Shown piece after piece: positions 53,133-64,000 of a stretch of 64,000 nucleotides of DNA (position 1 is its first letter; each line of letters begins with the position of its first letter). The stretch is from assembly GCA_037013495.1 (NCBI GenBank), contig JAZDXN010000026.1, positions 2,728,001 through 2,792,000 of the forward strand. Reading direction: 5' to 3'. Source of the DNA: Hippophae tibetana. Taxonomy: Eukaryota > Streptophyta > Magnoliopsida > Rosales > Elaeagnaceae. The notes under the pieces are model-generated. The model had not been told where the DNA came from, ran no database searches, and worked only from the letters and a program-made list of their open reading frames with translations. Position numbers and translations under genes: made by a program.

Positions 53133-54954
53133 TCGTTCACATTTTCAAAAACAACAAAACATTTGGTTAATATGAGTTATAACTTTGAAAGGAGATATCT
53201 TTTGACTCGGGTATCGAAACCACTATTATAATATATTAAATCGAAGCTCGTATCAAATTACACAATATGTTGTGGTCCCGACCAGTAAAATCGTTTTTGT
53301 ACCCAAATTACATCGTTTAACTCACTTATCGAGTGTTTAAAGTTTTTGACGCACCATTTTCATTTTTCTCACTTCTGGTTTAATTCAATAGAGCTATACA
53401 GGAGATAATGATGCCAACCTAGGGTTGTTTATTTATATTTCCAATAAGTCTCTTTTCTTCAAAAAATAAATAAGAGAAGAGAAAAAGAAAGAGGATGTCG
53501 TTCACATTTAAAAAAAAACAAAACATTTGGTAAATATGAGTTACAACTTTGAACGGAGATATCTTTTGACTCGGCTACCGAAATCACTATTATAATATAT
53601 CAAATAGAAGCTCGTATCAAATTACACAATATATTTTGGTCCCGCCCAGGAAAATCGTTTTTGTACCCAACTTAGATCGTTTACATCACTTACCGAGTGT
53701 TTAAAGTTTTTGACGCACCATTTTCATTTTTCTTAGTTCTGGTTTAATTCAATAGAGCTATACTGGAGATAATGGTGCCGACCTAGGGTTGTTTATTTAT
53801 AATTCCAATAAGTCTCTTTTCTTCAAAAAAAAATAAGAGAAGAGAAAAAGAAAGAGGATGTCATTCACATTTTCAAAAACAACAAAACATTTGGTTAATA
53901 TGAGTTATAACTTTGAAAGGAGATATCTTTTGACTCGGGTATCGAAACCACTATTATAATATATTAAATCGAAGCTCGTATCAAATTACACAATATGTTG
54001 TGGTCCCGACCAGTAAAATCGTTTTTGTACCCAAATTACATCGTTTAACTCACTTATCGAGTGTTTAAAGTTTTTGACGCACCATTTTCATTTTTCTTAC
54101 TTCTGGTTTAATTCAATAGAGCTATACAGGAGATAATGATGCCAACCTAGGGTTGTTTATTTATATTTCCAATAAGTCTCTTTTCTTCAAAAAAAAAAAT
54201 AAGAGAAGAGAAAAAGAAAGAGGATGTCGTTCACATTTAAAAAAAAACAAAACATTTGGTAAATATGAGTTACAACTTTGAACGGAGATATCTTTTGACT
54301 CGGCTACCGAAACCACTATTATAATACATCAAATCGAAGCTCGTATCAAATTACACAATATGTTTTGGTCCCGCCCCGGAAAATCGTTTTTGTACCCAAC
54401 TTAGATCGTTTACATCACTTAACGAGTGTTTACAGTTTTTGACGCACCATTTTCATTTTTCTTACTTCTGGTTTAATTCAATAGAGCTATATAGGAGATA
54501 ATGGTGCCAACCTAGGGTTGTTTATTTATATTTCTAATAAGTCTCTTTTCTTCAAAAAAAAAATAAGAGAAGAGAAAAAGAAATAGGATGTCGTTAACAT
54601 TTTCAAAAAAAACAAAACATTTGTAAATATGAGTTACAACTTTCAACGGAGATATCTTTTGACTCGGCTACCGAAACCACTATTATAATATATCAAATCG
54701 AAGCTCGTATCAAATTACACAATATGTTTTGGTCCCGCCCAGGAAAATCGTTTTTGTACCCAAATTACATCATTTACATCACTTAACGAGTGTTTAAAGT
54801 TTTTGACGCACCATTTTCATTTTTCTTACTTCTGGTTTAATTCAATAGAGCTATACAGGAGATAATGGTGCCAACCTAGGGTTGTTTATTTATATTTCCA
54901 ATACGTCTCTTTTCTTCAAAAAAAAAATAAGAGAAGAAAAAAAGAAAGAGGATG
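53133..54954 (+). repeat. C*-M-C*-M-P run between the two blocks
   Basis: Units start at 53133 (C*-like: gagttataactttgaaagg but gtcgttcac), 53498 (M with accgaaatcac), 53861 (C* with gtcattcac), 54227 (M) and 54591 (P: aaataggatg, catttgtaaat). P leads into N at 54955. The alternation C*-M foreshadows the N-C*-M-P tetramer to the right. Confidence 0.82.
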
Positions 54955-56775
54955 TCGTTCACATTTTCAAAAACAACAAAACATTTGGTAAATATGAGTT
55001 CCAACTTTAAACGGAGATATCTTTTGACTCGGGTATTGAAACCACTATTATGATATATCAAATTGAAGCTCGTATCAAATTACACAATATATTTTGGTCC
55101 TGCCAAGGAAAATCGTTTTTGTACACAAATTACATCATTTACATCACTTACCGAGTGTTTAAAGTTTTTGACGCACCATTTTCATTTTTCTTACTTCTGG
55201 TTTAATTTAATAGAGCTAGACAGGAGATAATGGTGCCGACCTAGGGTTGTTTATTTATAATTCCAATAAGTCTCTTTTCTTCAAAAAATAAAATAAGAGA
55301 AGAGAAAAAGAAAGAGGATGTCGTTCACAATTTCAAAAACAACAAAACATTTGGTAAATATGTGTTACAACTTTCAACGGAGATATCTTTTGACTCGGGT
55401 ATCGAAACCACTATTATAATATATCAAATAGAAGCTCGTATCAAATTACACAATATATTTTGGTCCCGCCCAGGAAAATCGTTTTTGTACCCAACTTAGA
55501 TCGTTTACATCACTTACCGAGTGTTTACAGTTTTTGACGCACCATTTTCATTTTTCTTACTTCTGGTTTAATTCAATAGTGTTATACAGGAGATAATGGT
55601 GCCGACCTAGGGTTGTTTATTTATATTTCTAACAAGTCTCTTTTCTTCAAAAAAAATAAGAGAAGAGAAAAAGAAAGAGGATGTCGTTCACATTTTCAAA
55701 AACAACAAAACATTTGGTTAATATGAGTTATAACTTTCAAAGGAGATATCTTTTGACTCGGGTATCGAAACCACTATTATAATATATTAAATTGAAGCTC
55801 GTATCAAATTACACAATATGTTGTGGTCCCGACCAGTAAAATCGTTTTTGTACCCAAATTAAATCGTTTAACTCACTTATCGAGTGTTTAAAGTTTTTGA
55901 CGCACCATTTTCATTTTTCTTACTTCTGGTTTAATTCAATAGAGATATACAGGAGATAATGGTGCCAACCTAGGGTTGTTTATTTATATTTCCAATAAGT
56001 CTCTTTTCTTCAAAAAAAAAATAAGAGAAGAGAAAAAGAAAGAGGATGTCGTTCACATTTTAAAAAAAAACAAAACATTTGGTAAATATGAGTTACAACT
56101 TTGAACGGAGATATCTTTTGACTCGGCTACCGAAACCACTATTATAATATATCAAATCGAAGCTCGTATCAAATTACACAATATGTTTTGGTCCCGCCCA
56201 GGAAAATCGTTTTTGTACCCAAATTACATCATTTACATCACTTAACGAGTTTTTAAAGTTTTTGACGCACAATTTTCATTTTTCTTACTTCTGGTTTAAT
56301 TCAATAGAGCTATACAGGAGATATTGGTGCGGACCTAGGTTTGTTTATTTATATTTCCAATAAGTATCTTTTCTTCAAAAAAAAATAAGAGAAGAGAAAA
56401 AGAAAGAGGATGTCGTTCACAATTTCAAAAACAACAAAATATTTGTTAAATATGTGTTACAACTTTCAACGGAGATATCTTTTGACTCGGGTATCGAAAC
56501 CACTATTATAATATATCAAATAGAAGCTCGTATCAAATTACACAATATATTTTGGTCCCGCCCAGGAAAATCGTTTTTGTACCCAACTTAGATCGTTTAC
56601 ATCACTTACTGAGTGTTATAGTTTTTGACGCACCATTTTCATTTTTCTTACTTTTGGTTTAATTCAATAGAGCTATACAGGAGATAATGGTGCCAACCTA
56701 GGGTTGTTTATTTATATTTCTAATAAGTCTCTTTTCTTCAAAAAAAAATAAGAGAAGAGAAAAAGAAATAGGATG
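54955..56775 (+). repeat. Five-monomer block duplicated, copy 2
   Basis: Units start at 54955 (N), 55321, 55684, 56049 and 56413. The copy differs from the block at 51313 by a handful of bases, such as gttatac for gctatac near 55580 and aatttcaaaaac for aatttaaaaaac near 56423. Similarity ends just before the aaataggatg junction at about 56770, where the downstream units differ. Confidence 0.93.
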
Positions 56776-57144
56776 TCGTTCACATTTTCAAAAAAAACAA
56801 AACATTTGGTAAATATGAGTTACAACTTTCAACGGAGATATCTTTTGACTCGGCTACCGAAACCACTATTATAATATATCAAATCGAAGCTCATATCAAA
56901 TTACACAATATGTTTTGGTCCCGCCCAAGAAAATCATTTTTTTACCCAAATCACATCGTTTACATCACTTATCGAGTGTTTAAAGTTTTTGACGCACCAT
57001 TTTCATTTTTCTTACCTCTGGTTTAATTCATTAGAGCTATACAGGAGATAATGGTGCCAACCAAGGGTTGTTTATTTATATTTCCAATAAGTCTCTTTTC
57101 TTCAAAAAAAAAAAATAAGAGAAGAGAAAAAGAAAGAGGATGTC
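56776..57144 (+). repeat. P-like monomer with full ggtaaatatg
   Basis: The unit has the aaataggatg entry of P, aaaaaaaacaaaac and ggctaccg, but keeps catttggtaaat where P has lost gg. Its middle reads cccaagaaaatcattttttt and aaatcacatcg, as in the P units at 58964 and 60421. Confidence 0.75.
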
Positions 57145-59327
57145 GTTCACATTTTCAAAAACAACAAAACATTTGGGAAATATGAGTTCCAACTCTAAAC
57201 GAAGATATCTTTTGACTCGTGTATTGAAACCACTATTATGATATATCAAATTGAAGCTCGTATCAAATTACACAATATATTTTGGTCCTGCCCAGGAAAA
57301 TCGTTTTTGTACACAAATTACATCGTTTACATCACTTACCGAGTGTTTAAAGTTTTTGACGCACCATTTTCATTTTTCTTACTTCTGGTTTAATTCAATA
57401 GAGCTATACTGGAGATAATGGTGCCGACCTAGGGTTGTTTATTTATAATTCCAATAAGTCTCTTTTCTTCAAAAAAAAATAAGAGAAGAGAAAAAGAAAG
57501 AGGATGTCATTCACATTTTCAAAAACAACAAAACATTTGGTTAATATGAGTTATAACTTTGAAAGGAGATATCTTTTGACTCGGGTATCGAAACCACTAT
57601 TATAATATATTAAATCGAAGCTCGTATCAAATTACACAATATGTTGTGGTCCCGACCAGTAAAATCGTTTTTGTACCCAAATTACATCGTTTAACTCACT
57701 TATCGAGTGTTTAAAGTTTTTGACGCACCATTTTCATTTTTCTTACTTCTGGTTTAATTCAATAGAGCTATACAGGAGATAATGGTGCCAACCTAGGGTT
57801 GTTTATTTATATTTCCAATAAGTCTCTTTTCTTCAAAAAAAAAAAATAAGAGAAGAGAAAAAGAAAGAGGATGTCGTTCACATTTAAAAAAAAACAAACC
57901 ATTTGGTAAATATGAGTTACAACTTTGAACGGAGATATCTTTTGACTCGGCTACCGAAATCACTATTATAATATATCAAATAGAAGCTCGTATCAAATTA
58001 CACAATATATTTTGGTCCCGCCCAGGAAAATCGTTTTTGTACCCAACTTAGATCGTTTACATCACTTACCGAGTGTTTACAGTTTTAGACGCACCATTTT
58101 CATTTTTCTTACTTCTGGTTTAATTCAATAGAGCTATATAGGAGATAATGGTGCCAACCTAGGGTTGTTTATTTATATTTCTAATAAGTCTCTTTTGTTC
58201 AAAAAAAAAATAAGGGAAGAGAAAAAGAAATAGGATGTCGTTCACATTTTCAAAAAAAACAAAACATTTGTAAATATGAGTTACAACTTTCAACGGAGAT
58301 ATCTTTTGACTCGGCTACCGAAACCACTATTATAATATATCAAATCGAAGCTCGTATCAAATTACACAATATGTTTTGGTCCCGCCCAGGAAAATCGTTT
58401 TTGTACCCAACTTAGATCGTTTACATCACTTACTGAGTGTTATAGTTTTTGACGCACCATTTTCATTTTTCTTACTTTTGGTTTAATTCAATAGAGCTAT
58501 ACAGGAGATAATGGTGCCAACCTAGGGTTGTTTATTTATATTTCTAATAAGTCTCTTTTCTTCAAAAAAAAATAAGAGAAGAGAAAAAGAAAGAGGATGT
58601 CGTTCACATTTAAAAAAAAACAAAACATTTGGTAAATATGAGTTACAACTTTGAACGGAGATATCTTTTGACTCGGCTACCGAAATCACTATTATAATAT
58701 ATCAAATAGAAGCTCGTATCAAATTACACAATATATTTTGGTCCCGCCCAGGAAAATCGTTTTTGTACCCAACTTAGATCGTTTACATCACTTACCGAGT
58801 GTTTACAGTTTTTGACGCACCATTTTCATTTTTCTTACTTCTGGTTTAATTCAATAGAGCTATATAGGAGATAATGGTGCCAACCTAGGGTTGTTTATTT
58901 ATATTTCTAATAAGTCTCTTTTCTTCAAAAAAAAAATAAGAGAAGAGAAAAAGAAATAGGATGTCGTTCACATTTTCAAAAAAAACAAAACATTTGTAAA
59001 TATGAGTTACAACTTTCAACGGAGATATCTTTTGACTCGGCTACCGAAACCACTATTATAATATATCAAATCGAAGCTCGTATCAAATTACACAATATGT
59101 TTTGGTCCTGCCCAAGAAAATCGTTTTTTTACCCAAATCACATCGTTTACATCACTTATCGAGTATTTAAAGTTTTTGACGCACCATTTTCATTTTTCTT
59201 ACTTCTGGTTTAATTCAATAGAGCTATACAGGAGATAATGGTGCCAACCTAGGGTTGTTTATTTATATTTCCAATAAGTCTCTTTTCTTCAAAAAAAAAA
59301 TAAGAGAAGAGAAAAAGAAAGAGGATG
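57145..59327 (+). repeat. N-C*-M-P-M-P hexamer
   Basis: Starts are 57145 N (ccaactctaaacgaag, ctcgtgtattg), 57507 C* (gtcattcac), 57874 M (tttgaacgg, accgaaatcac), 58238 P (aaataggatg, catttgtaaat), 58600 M and 58964 P. The M-P dimer is present twice in a row, so the hexamer is the downstream tetramer plus one extra M-P. Confidence 0.87.
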
Positions 59328-60784
59328 TCGTTCACATTTTCAAAAACAACAAAACATATGGTAAATATGAGTTCCAACTCTAAACGAAGATATCTTTTGA
59401 CTCGTGTATTGAAACCACTATTATGATATATCAAATTGAAGCTCGTATCAAATTACACAATATATTTTGGTCCTGCCCAGGAAAATCGTTTTTGTACACA
59501 AATTACATCGTTTACATCACTTACCGAGTGTTTAAAGTTTTTGACGCACCATTTTCATTTTTCTTACTTCTGGTTTAATTCAATAGAGCTATACTGGAGA
59601 TAATGGTGCCGACCTAGGGTTGTTTATTTATAATTCCAATAAGTCTCTTTTCTTCAAAAAAAAAATAAGAGAAGAGAAAAAGAAAGAGGATGTCATTCAC
59701 ATTTTCAAAAACAACAAAACATTTGGTTAATATGAGTTATAACTTTGAAAGGAGATATCTTTTGACTCGGGTATCGAAACCACTATTATAATATATTAAA
59801 TCGAAGCTCTTATCAAATTACACAATATGTTGTGGTCCCGACCAGTAAAATCGTTTTTGTACCCAAATTACATCGTTTAACTCACTTATCGAGTGTTTAA
59901 AGTTTTTGACGCACCATTTTCATTTTTCTTACTTCTGGTTTAATTCAATAGAGCTATACAGGAGATAATGGTGCCAACCTAGGGTTGTTTATTTATATTT
60001 CCAATAAGTCTCTTTTCTTCAAAAAAAAAAATAAGAGAAGAGAAAAAGAAAGAGGATGTCGTTCACATTTAAAAAAAAACAAAACATTTGGTAAATATGA
60101 GTTACAACTTTGAACGGAGATATCTTTTGACTCGGCTACCGAAATCACTATTATAATATATCAAATAGAAGCTCGTATCAAATTACACAATATATTTTGG
60201 TCCCGCCCAGGAAAATCGTTTTTGTACCCAACTTAGATCGTTTACATCACTTACCGAGTGTTTACAGTTTTTGACTCACCATTTTCATTTTTCTTACTTC
60301 TGGTTTAATTCAATAGAGCTATATAGGAGATAATGGTGCCAACCTAGGGTTGTTTATTTATATTTCTAATAAGTCTCTTTTCTTCAAAAAAAATAAGAGA
60401 AGAGAAAAAGAAATAGGATGTCGTTCACATTTTCAAAAAAAACAAAACATTTGTAAATATGAGTTACAACTTTCAACGGAGATATCTTTTGACTCGGCTA
60501 CCGAAACCACTATTATAATATATCAAATCGAAGCTCGTATCAAATTACACAATATGTTTTGGTCCCGCCCAAGAAAATCGTTTTTTTACCCAAATCACAT
60601 CGTTTACATCACTTATCGAGTATTTAAAGTTTTTGACGCACCATTTTCATTTTTCTTACTTCTGGTTTAATTCAATAGAGCTATACAGGTGATAATGGTG
60701 CCAACCTAGGGTTGTTTATTTATATTTCCAGTAAGTCTCTTTTCTTCAAAAAAAAAATAAGAGAAGAGAAAAAGAAAGAGGATG
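59328..60784 (+). repeat. N-C*-M-P tetramer
   Basis: Starts are 59328 N, 59693 C*, 60059 M and 60421 P, with the next N at 60785 (1457 bp). gagttccaactc aligns at 57184, 59369 and 60826, distances of 6 and 4 monomers. The tetramer is the basic unit of this end of the array. Confidence 0.87.
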
Positions 60785-63700
60785 TCGTTCACATTTTCAA
60801 AAACAACAAAACATTTGGTAAATATGAGTTCCAACTCTAAACGAAGATATCTTTTGACTCGTGTATTGAAACCACTATTATGATATATCAAATTGAAGCT
60901 CGTATCAAATTACACAATATATTTTGGTCCTGCCCAGGAAAATCGTTTTTGTACACAAATTACATCGTTTACATCACTTACCGAGTGTTTAAAGTTTTTG
61001 ACGCACCATTTTCATTTTTCTTACTTCTGGTTTAATTCAATAAAGCTATACAGGAGATAATGGTGCCGACCTAGGGTTGTTTATTTATAATTCCAATAAG
61101 TCTCTTTTCTTCAAAAAAAAAATAAGAGAAGAGAAAAAGAAATAGGATGTCGTTCACATTTTCCAAAAAAACAAAACATTTGTAAATATGAGTTACAACT
61201 TTCAACGGAGATATCTTTTGACTCGGCTACCGAAACCACTATTATAATATATCAAATCGAAGCTCGTATCAAATTACACAATATGTTTTGGTCCCGCCCA
61301 AGAAAATCGTTTTTTTACCCAAATCACATCGTTTACATCACTTATCGAGTGTTTAAAGTTTTTGACGCACCATTTTCATTTTTCTTACTTCTGGTTTAAT
61401 TCAATATAGCTATACAGGAGATAATGGTGCCGACCTAGGGTTGTTTATTTATAATTCCAATAAGTCTCTTTTCTTCAAAAAAAAATAAGAGAAGAGAAAA
61501 AGAAAGAGGATGTCGTTCACATTTTCAAAAACAACAAAACATTTGGTTAATATGAGTTATAACTTTCAAAGGAGATATCTTTTGACACGGGTATCGAAAC
61601 CACTATTATAATATATTAAATCGAAGCTCGTATCAAATTACACAATATGTTGTGGTCCCGACCAGTAAAATCGTTTTTGTACCCAAATTACATCGTTTAA
61701 CTCACTTATCGAGTGTTTAAAGTTTTTGACGCATCATTTTCATTTTTCTTACTTCTGGTTTAATTCAATAGAGCTTTACAGGAGATAATGGTGCCAACCT
61801 AGGGTTGTTTATTTATATTTCCAAAAAGTCTCTTTTCTTCATAAAAAAATAAGAGAAGAGAAAAAGAAAGAGGATGTCGTTCACATTTTCAAAAAAAAAC
61901 AAAACATTTGGTAAATATGAGTTACAACTTTGAACGGAGATATCTTTTGACTCGGCTACCGAAACCACTATTATAATATGTCAAATCGAAGCTCGTATCA
62001 AATTACACAATATGTTTTGGTCCCGTCCCTGAAATCGTTTTTGTACCCAAATTACATCATTTACATCACTTAACGAGTGTTTAAAGTTTTTGACGCACCG
62101 TTTTCATTTTTCTTACTTCTGGTTTAATTCAATAGAGCTATACAGGAGATATTGGTGCGGACCTAGGTTTGTTTATTTATATTTCCAATAAGTCTGTTTG
62201 CTTAAAAAAAATAAGAGAAGAGAAAAAGAAAGAGGATGTCGTTCACAATTTCAAAAACAACAAAACATTTGGTAAATATGAGTTACAACTTTCAACGGAG
62301 ATATCTTTTGACTCGGGTATCAAAACCACTATTATAATATATCAAATCGAAGCTCATATCAAATTACATAATATATTTTGGTCCCGCCCAGGAAAATCGT
62401 TTTGTACACAAATTACATCGTTTACATCACTTAACGAGTGTTTAAAGTTTTTGACGCACCATTTTCATTTTTCTTATTTCTGGTTTAATTCAATAGAGCT
62501 ATACAGGAGATATTGGTGCCGACATAGGGTTGTTGATTTATATTTCCAATAAGTCTATATTCTTCAAAAAAAAAATAAGAGAAGAGAAAAAAAAAGAGGA
62601 TGTCGTTCACATTTTCAAAAAAAACAAAACATTTGGTAAATATGAGTTACAACTTTCAACGGAGATATCTTTTGACTCGGCTACCGAAACCACTATTATA
62701 ATATATCAAATCGAAGCTCGTATCAAATTACACAATATGTTTTGGTCCCGCCCAGGAAAATCGTTTTTGTACCCAAATTACATCATTTACATCACTTAAC
62801 GAGTGTTTAAAGTTTTTGACGCACCATTTTCATTTTTCTTACTTCTGGTTTAATTCAATAGAGCTATACAGGAGATAATGGTGCCAACCTAGGGTTGTTT
62901 ATTTATATTTCCAATAAGTCTCTTTTCTTCAAAAAAAAAAGGAGAAGAGAAAAAGAAAGAGGATGTCGTTCACATTTTCAAAAACACCAAAACATTTGGT
63001 AAATATGAGTTCCAACTTTAAACGGAGATATCTTTTGACTCGGGTATTGAAACCACTATTATGATATATCAAATTGAAGCTCGTATCAAATTACACAATA
63101 TATTTTGGTCCTGCCCAGGAAAATCGTTTTTGTACACAAATTACATCGTTTACATCACTTACCGAGTGTTTAAAGTTTTTGACGCACCATTTTCATTTTT
63201 CTTACTTCTGGTTTAATTCAATAGAGCTATACAGGAGATAATGGTGCCAACCTAGGGTTGTTTATTTATATTTCCAATAAGTCTCTTTTCTTCAAAAAAA
63301 AATAAGAGAAGAGAAAAAGAAAGAGGATGTCGTTCACATTTTCAAAAACAACAAAATATTTGGTAAATATGAGTTCCAACACTAAACGGAGATATCTTTT
63401 GACTCGGGTATTGAAACCACTATTATGATATATCAAATTGAAGCTCCTATCAAATTACACAATATATTTTGGTCCTGCCCAGGAAAATCGTTTTTGTACA
63501 CAAATTACATCGTTTACATCACTTACCGAGTGTTTAATGTTTTTGACGCACCATTTTCATTTTTCTTACTTCTAGTTTAATTCAATACAGCTATACAGAA
63601 GATAATGGTGCTGACCTAGGGTTGTTTATTTATAATTCCAATAAGTCTCTTTTCTTCAAAAAAAAAAATAAGAGAAGGGAAAAAGAAAGAGGATGTCGTT

Positions 63701-64000
63701 CACATTTTCAAAAATAACAAAAGATTTCGTAAATATGAGTTACAACTTTCAACGGAGATATCTTTTGACTCGGGTATCGAAACCACTATTATAATATATC
63801 AAATCGAAGCTCGTTTCAAATTACACAATATGTTTTGCTCCAGAACAGGAAAATCGTTTTTGTACCCAAATTACATCGCTTACATCACTTAACGAGTGTT
63901 TAAAGTTTTTGACGCACCGTTTTCATTTTTCTTACTTCTAGTTTAATTCAATAGAGCTATACAAGAGATAATGGTGCCGACCTACGGTTGTTTATTTATA
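60785..64000 (+). repeat. Right edge: N-P-C-M then mixed units, H at end
   Basis: Starts are 60785 N, 61150 P, 61513 C-like (ttataactttcaaagg), 61877 M, 62239 (gtatcaaaacc, F-like), 62603, 62966 N (aacaccaaaac), 63330 N and 63696 H (ataacaaaagatttcg), which is cut by the window end. Finding H again after 15 kb without it shows the G-H family continues beyond the window. Confidence 0.82.

Larger units (their letters stand above)
1..64000 (+). repeat. 364-bp satellite array, whole window
   Basis: The entire window is a direct tandem array of one AT-rich unit of about 364 bp. Landmarks recur once per unit: an A run of roughly 7-13, the purine tract aagagaagagaaaaag, ttttgac, atcaaatcgaagct, aatagagctata and acctagg. 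Monomer starts at 361 and 63696 are 63335 bp apart, matching 174 units of 364.0 bp, with partial units at both ends. No inversion, foreign insertion or unique sequence was seen. Most units carry one GATATC and many a CCTAGG, so the array should give a 364-bp ladder. Known biology: long homogeneous arrays of this kind lie in centromeric, pericentromeric or subtelomeric heterochromatin. The family is not one I can name. Confidence 0.98.

Noticed and set aside
54876-55061. Minus-strand open frames of 61 codons here and at 59249 and 60706
   Set aside because: They are the reverse reading of N units, start at TTG, and occur only where N units are present. They reflect repeat sequence, not a gene.
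1-64000. CRISPR-like regular spacing
   Set aside because: The whole 364-bp unit is repeated, with no short repeat alternating with unique spacers.
1-64000. TATA-like tattataatatatc as a promoter in each unit
   Set aside because: AT-rich satellite gives such strings by chance, and nothing downstream looks like a transcript. Satellite transcription cannot be judged from sequence.
1-64000. Transposable elements, telomere repeats, rDNA or organelle DNA within the array
   Set aside because: Every stretch I read fits the 364-bp unit in register; no terminal repeats, target-site duplications, telomere motifs or coding domains were seen.

Overview
The whole 64 kb window is one uninterrupted, head-to-tail satellite DNA array. 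I see no gene, RNA gene, transposon or unique flanking sequence, and the array runs off both ends. The monomer is about 364 bp. Using the conserved junction 'gaggatg|tcgttc' as monomer start, the first complete start is at 361 and the last at 63696, a span of 63335 bp, which fits 174 monomers averaging 364.0 bp. All copies point the same way. A hand count over bases 1-360 gives 109 G+C (about 30 %). Such an array indicates a eukaryotic heterochromatic (centromeric, pericentromeric or subtelomeric) locus. Many differences between monomers are CpG to TpG/CpA changes, which suggests a genome with cytosine methylation. Together with the general look of the repeat this leans towards a flowering plant, but the species cannot be named from the sequence.

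Monomers fall into recurring sequence types, labelled here by letter (my own labels): A (caacataga, ggctaccg), B (aaatatgtg, tattttgctcccgcc, acttagatc), C and C' (ccattttc, ggttaatatg, gttgtggtcccgacc; C' also has catattac and cgaatg), D (ttacagcttt, gctccagccc or gttccagccc), E (ggtttatatg), F (cgaagatatc, gtatcaaaacc, 1-bp shorter T run), A' (tttcgaaaac plus caacataga), G (aaaccgcgatatc, ctctggtattg), H (ataacaaaagatttcg), I (gtggatgttgttc, gtattaaataac), J (aaataagag, gggtttcg), K (gggtttcg, catatcaaataac, gccgacatagg). The 45-64 kb part adds M (tttgaacgg), N (gagttccaact), P (aaataggatg, catttgtaaat) and C* (gtcattcac, gagttataac).

The main structural result is a higher-order repeat (HOR). 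The order C-D-E-F-A'-C'-G-H-I-J-K-A-B, 13 monomers or about 4.73 kb, is seen uninterrupted at 21487-26214. Pieces of the same order recur across the array with whole monomers lost, gained or fused. G-to-G distances are 13, 10, 12, 19, 5 and 20 monomers between 18941 and 47670. Several single monomers are visible recombinants (for example J head with K tail), the footprint expected of unequal crossing-over or gene conversion.

Layout: 1-9112 holds mixed types with short local duplications (tetramer C-D-E-F twice; a near-identical trimer twice). 9113-18940 contains the first G-H-I-J-K-A-B run and repeated A-B-C triplets. 18941-47669 is HOR territory. 45-51 kb is transitional. 51313-64000 is dominated by a different set built around N-C*-M-P, including a 5-monomer block duplicated 3642 bp away. 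Short open frames (61-133 codons) recur once per monomer, mostly from TTG, and are products of the repeat, not genes.
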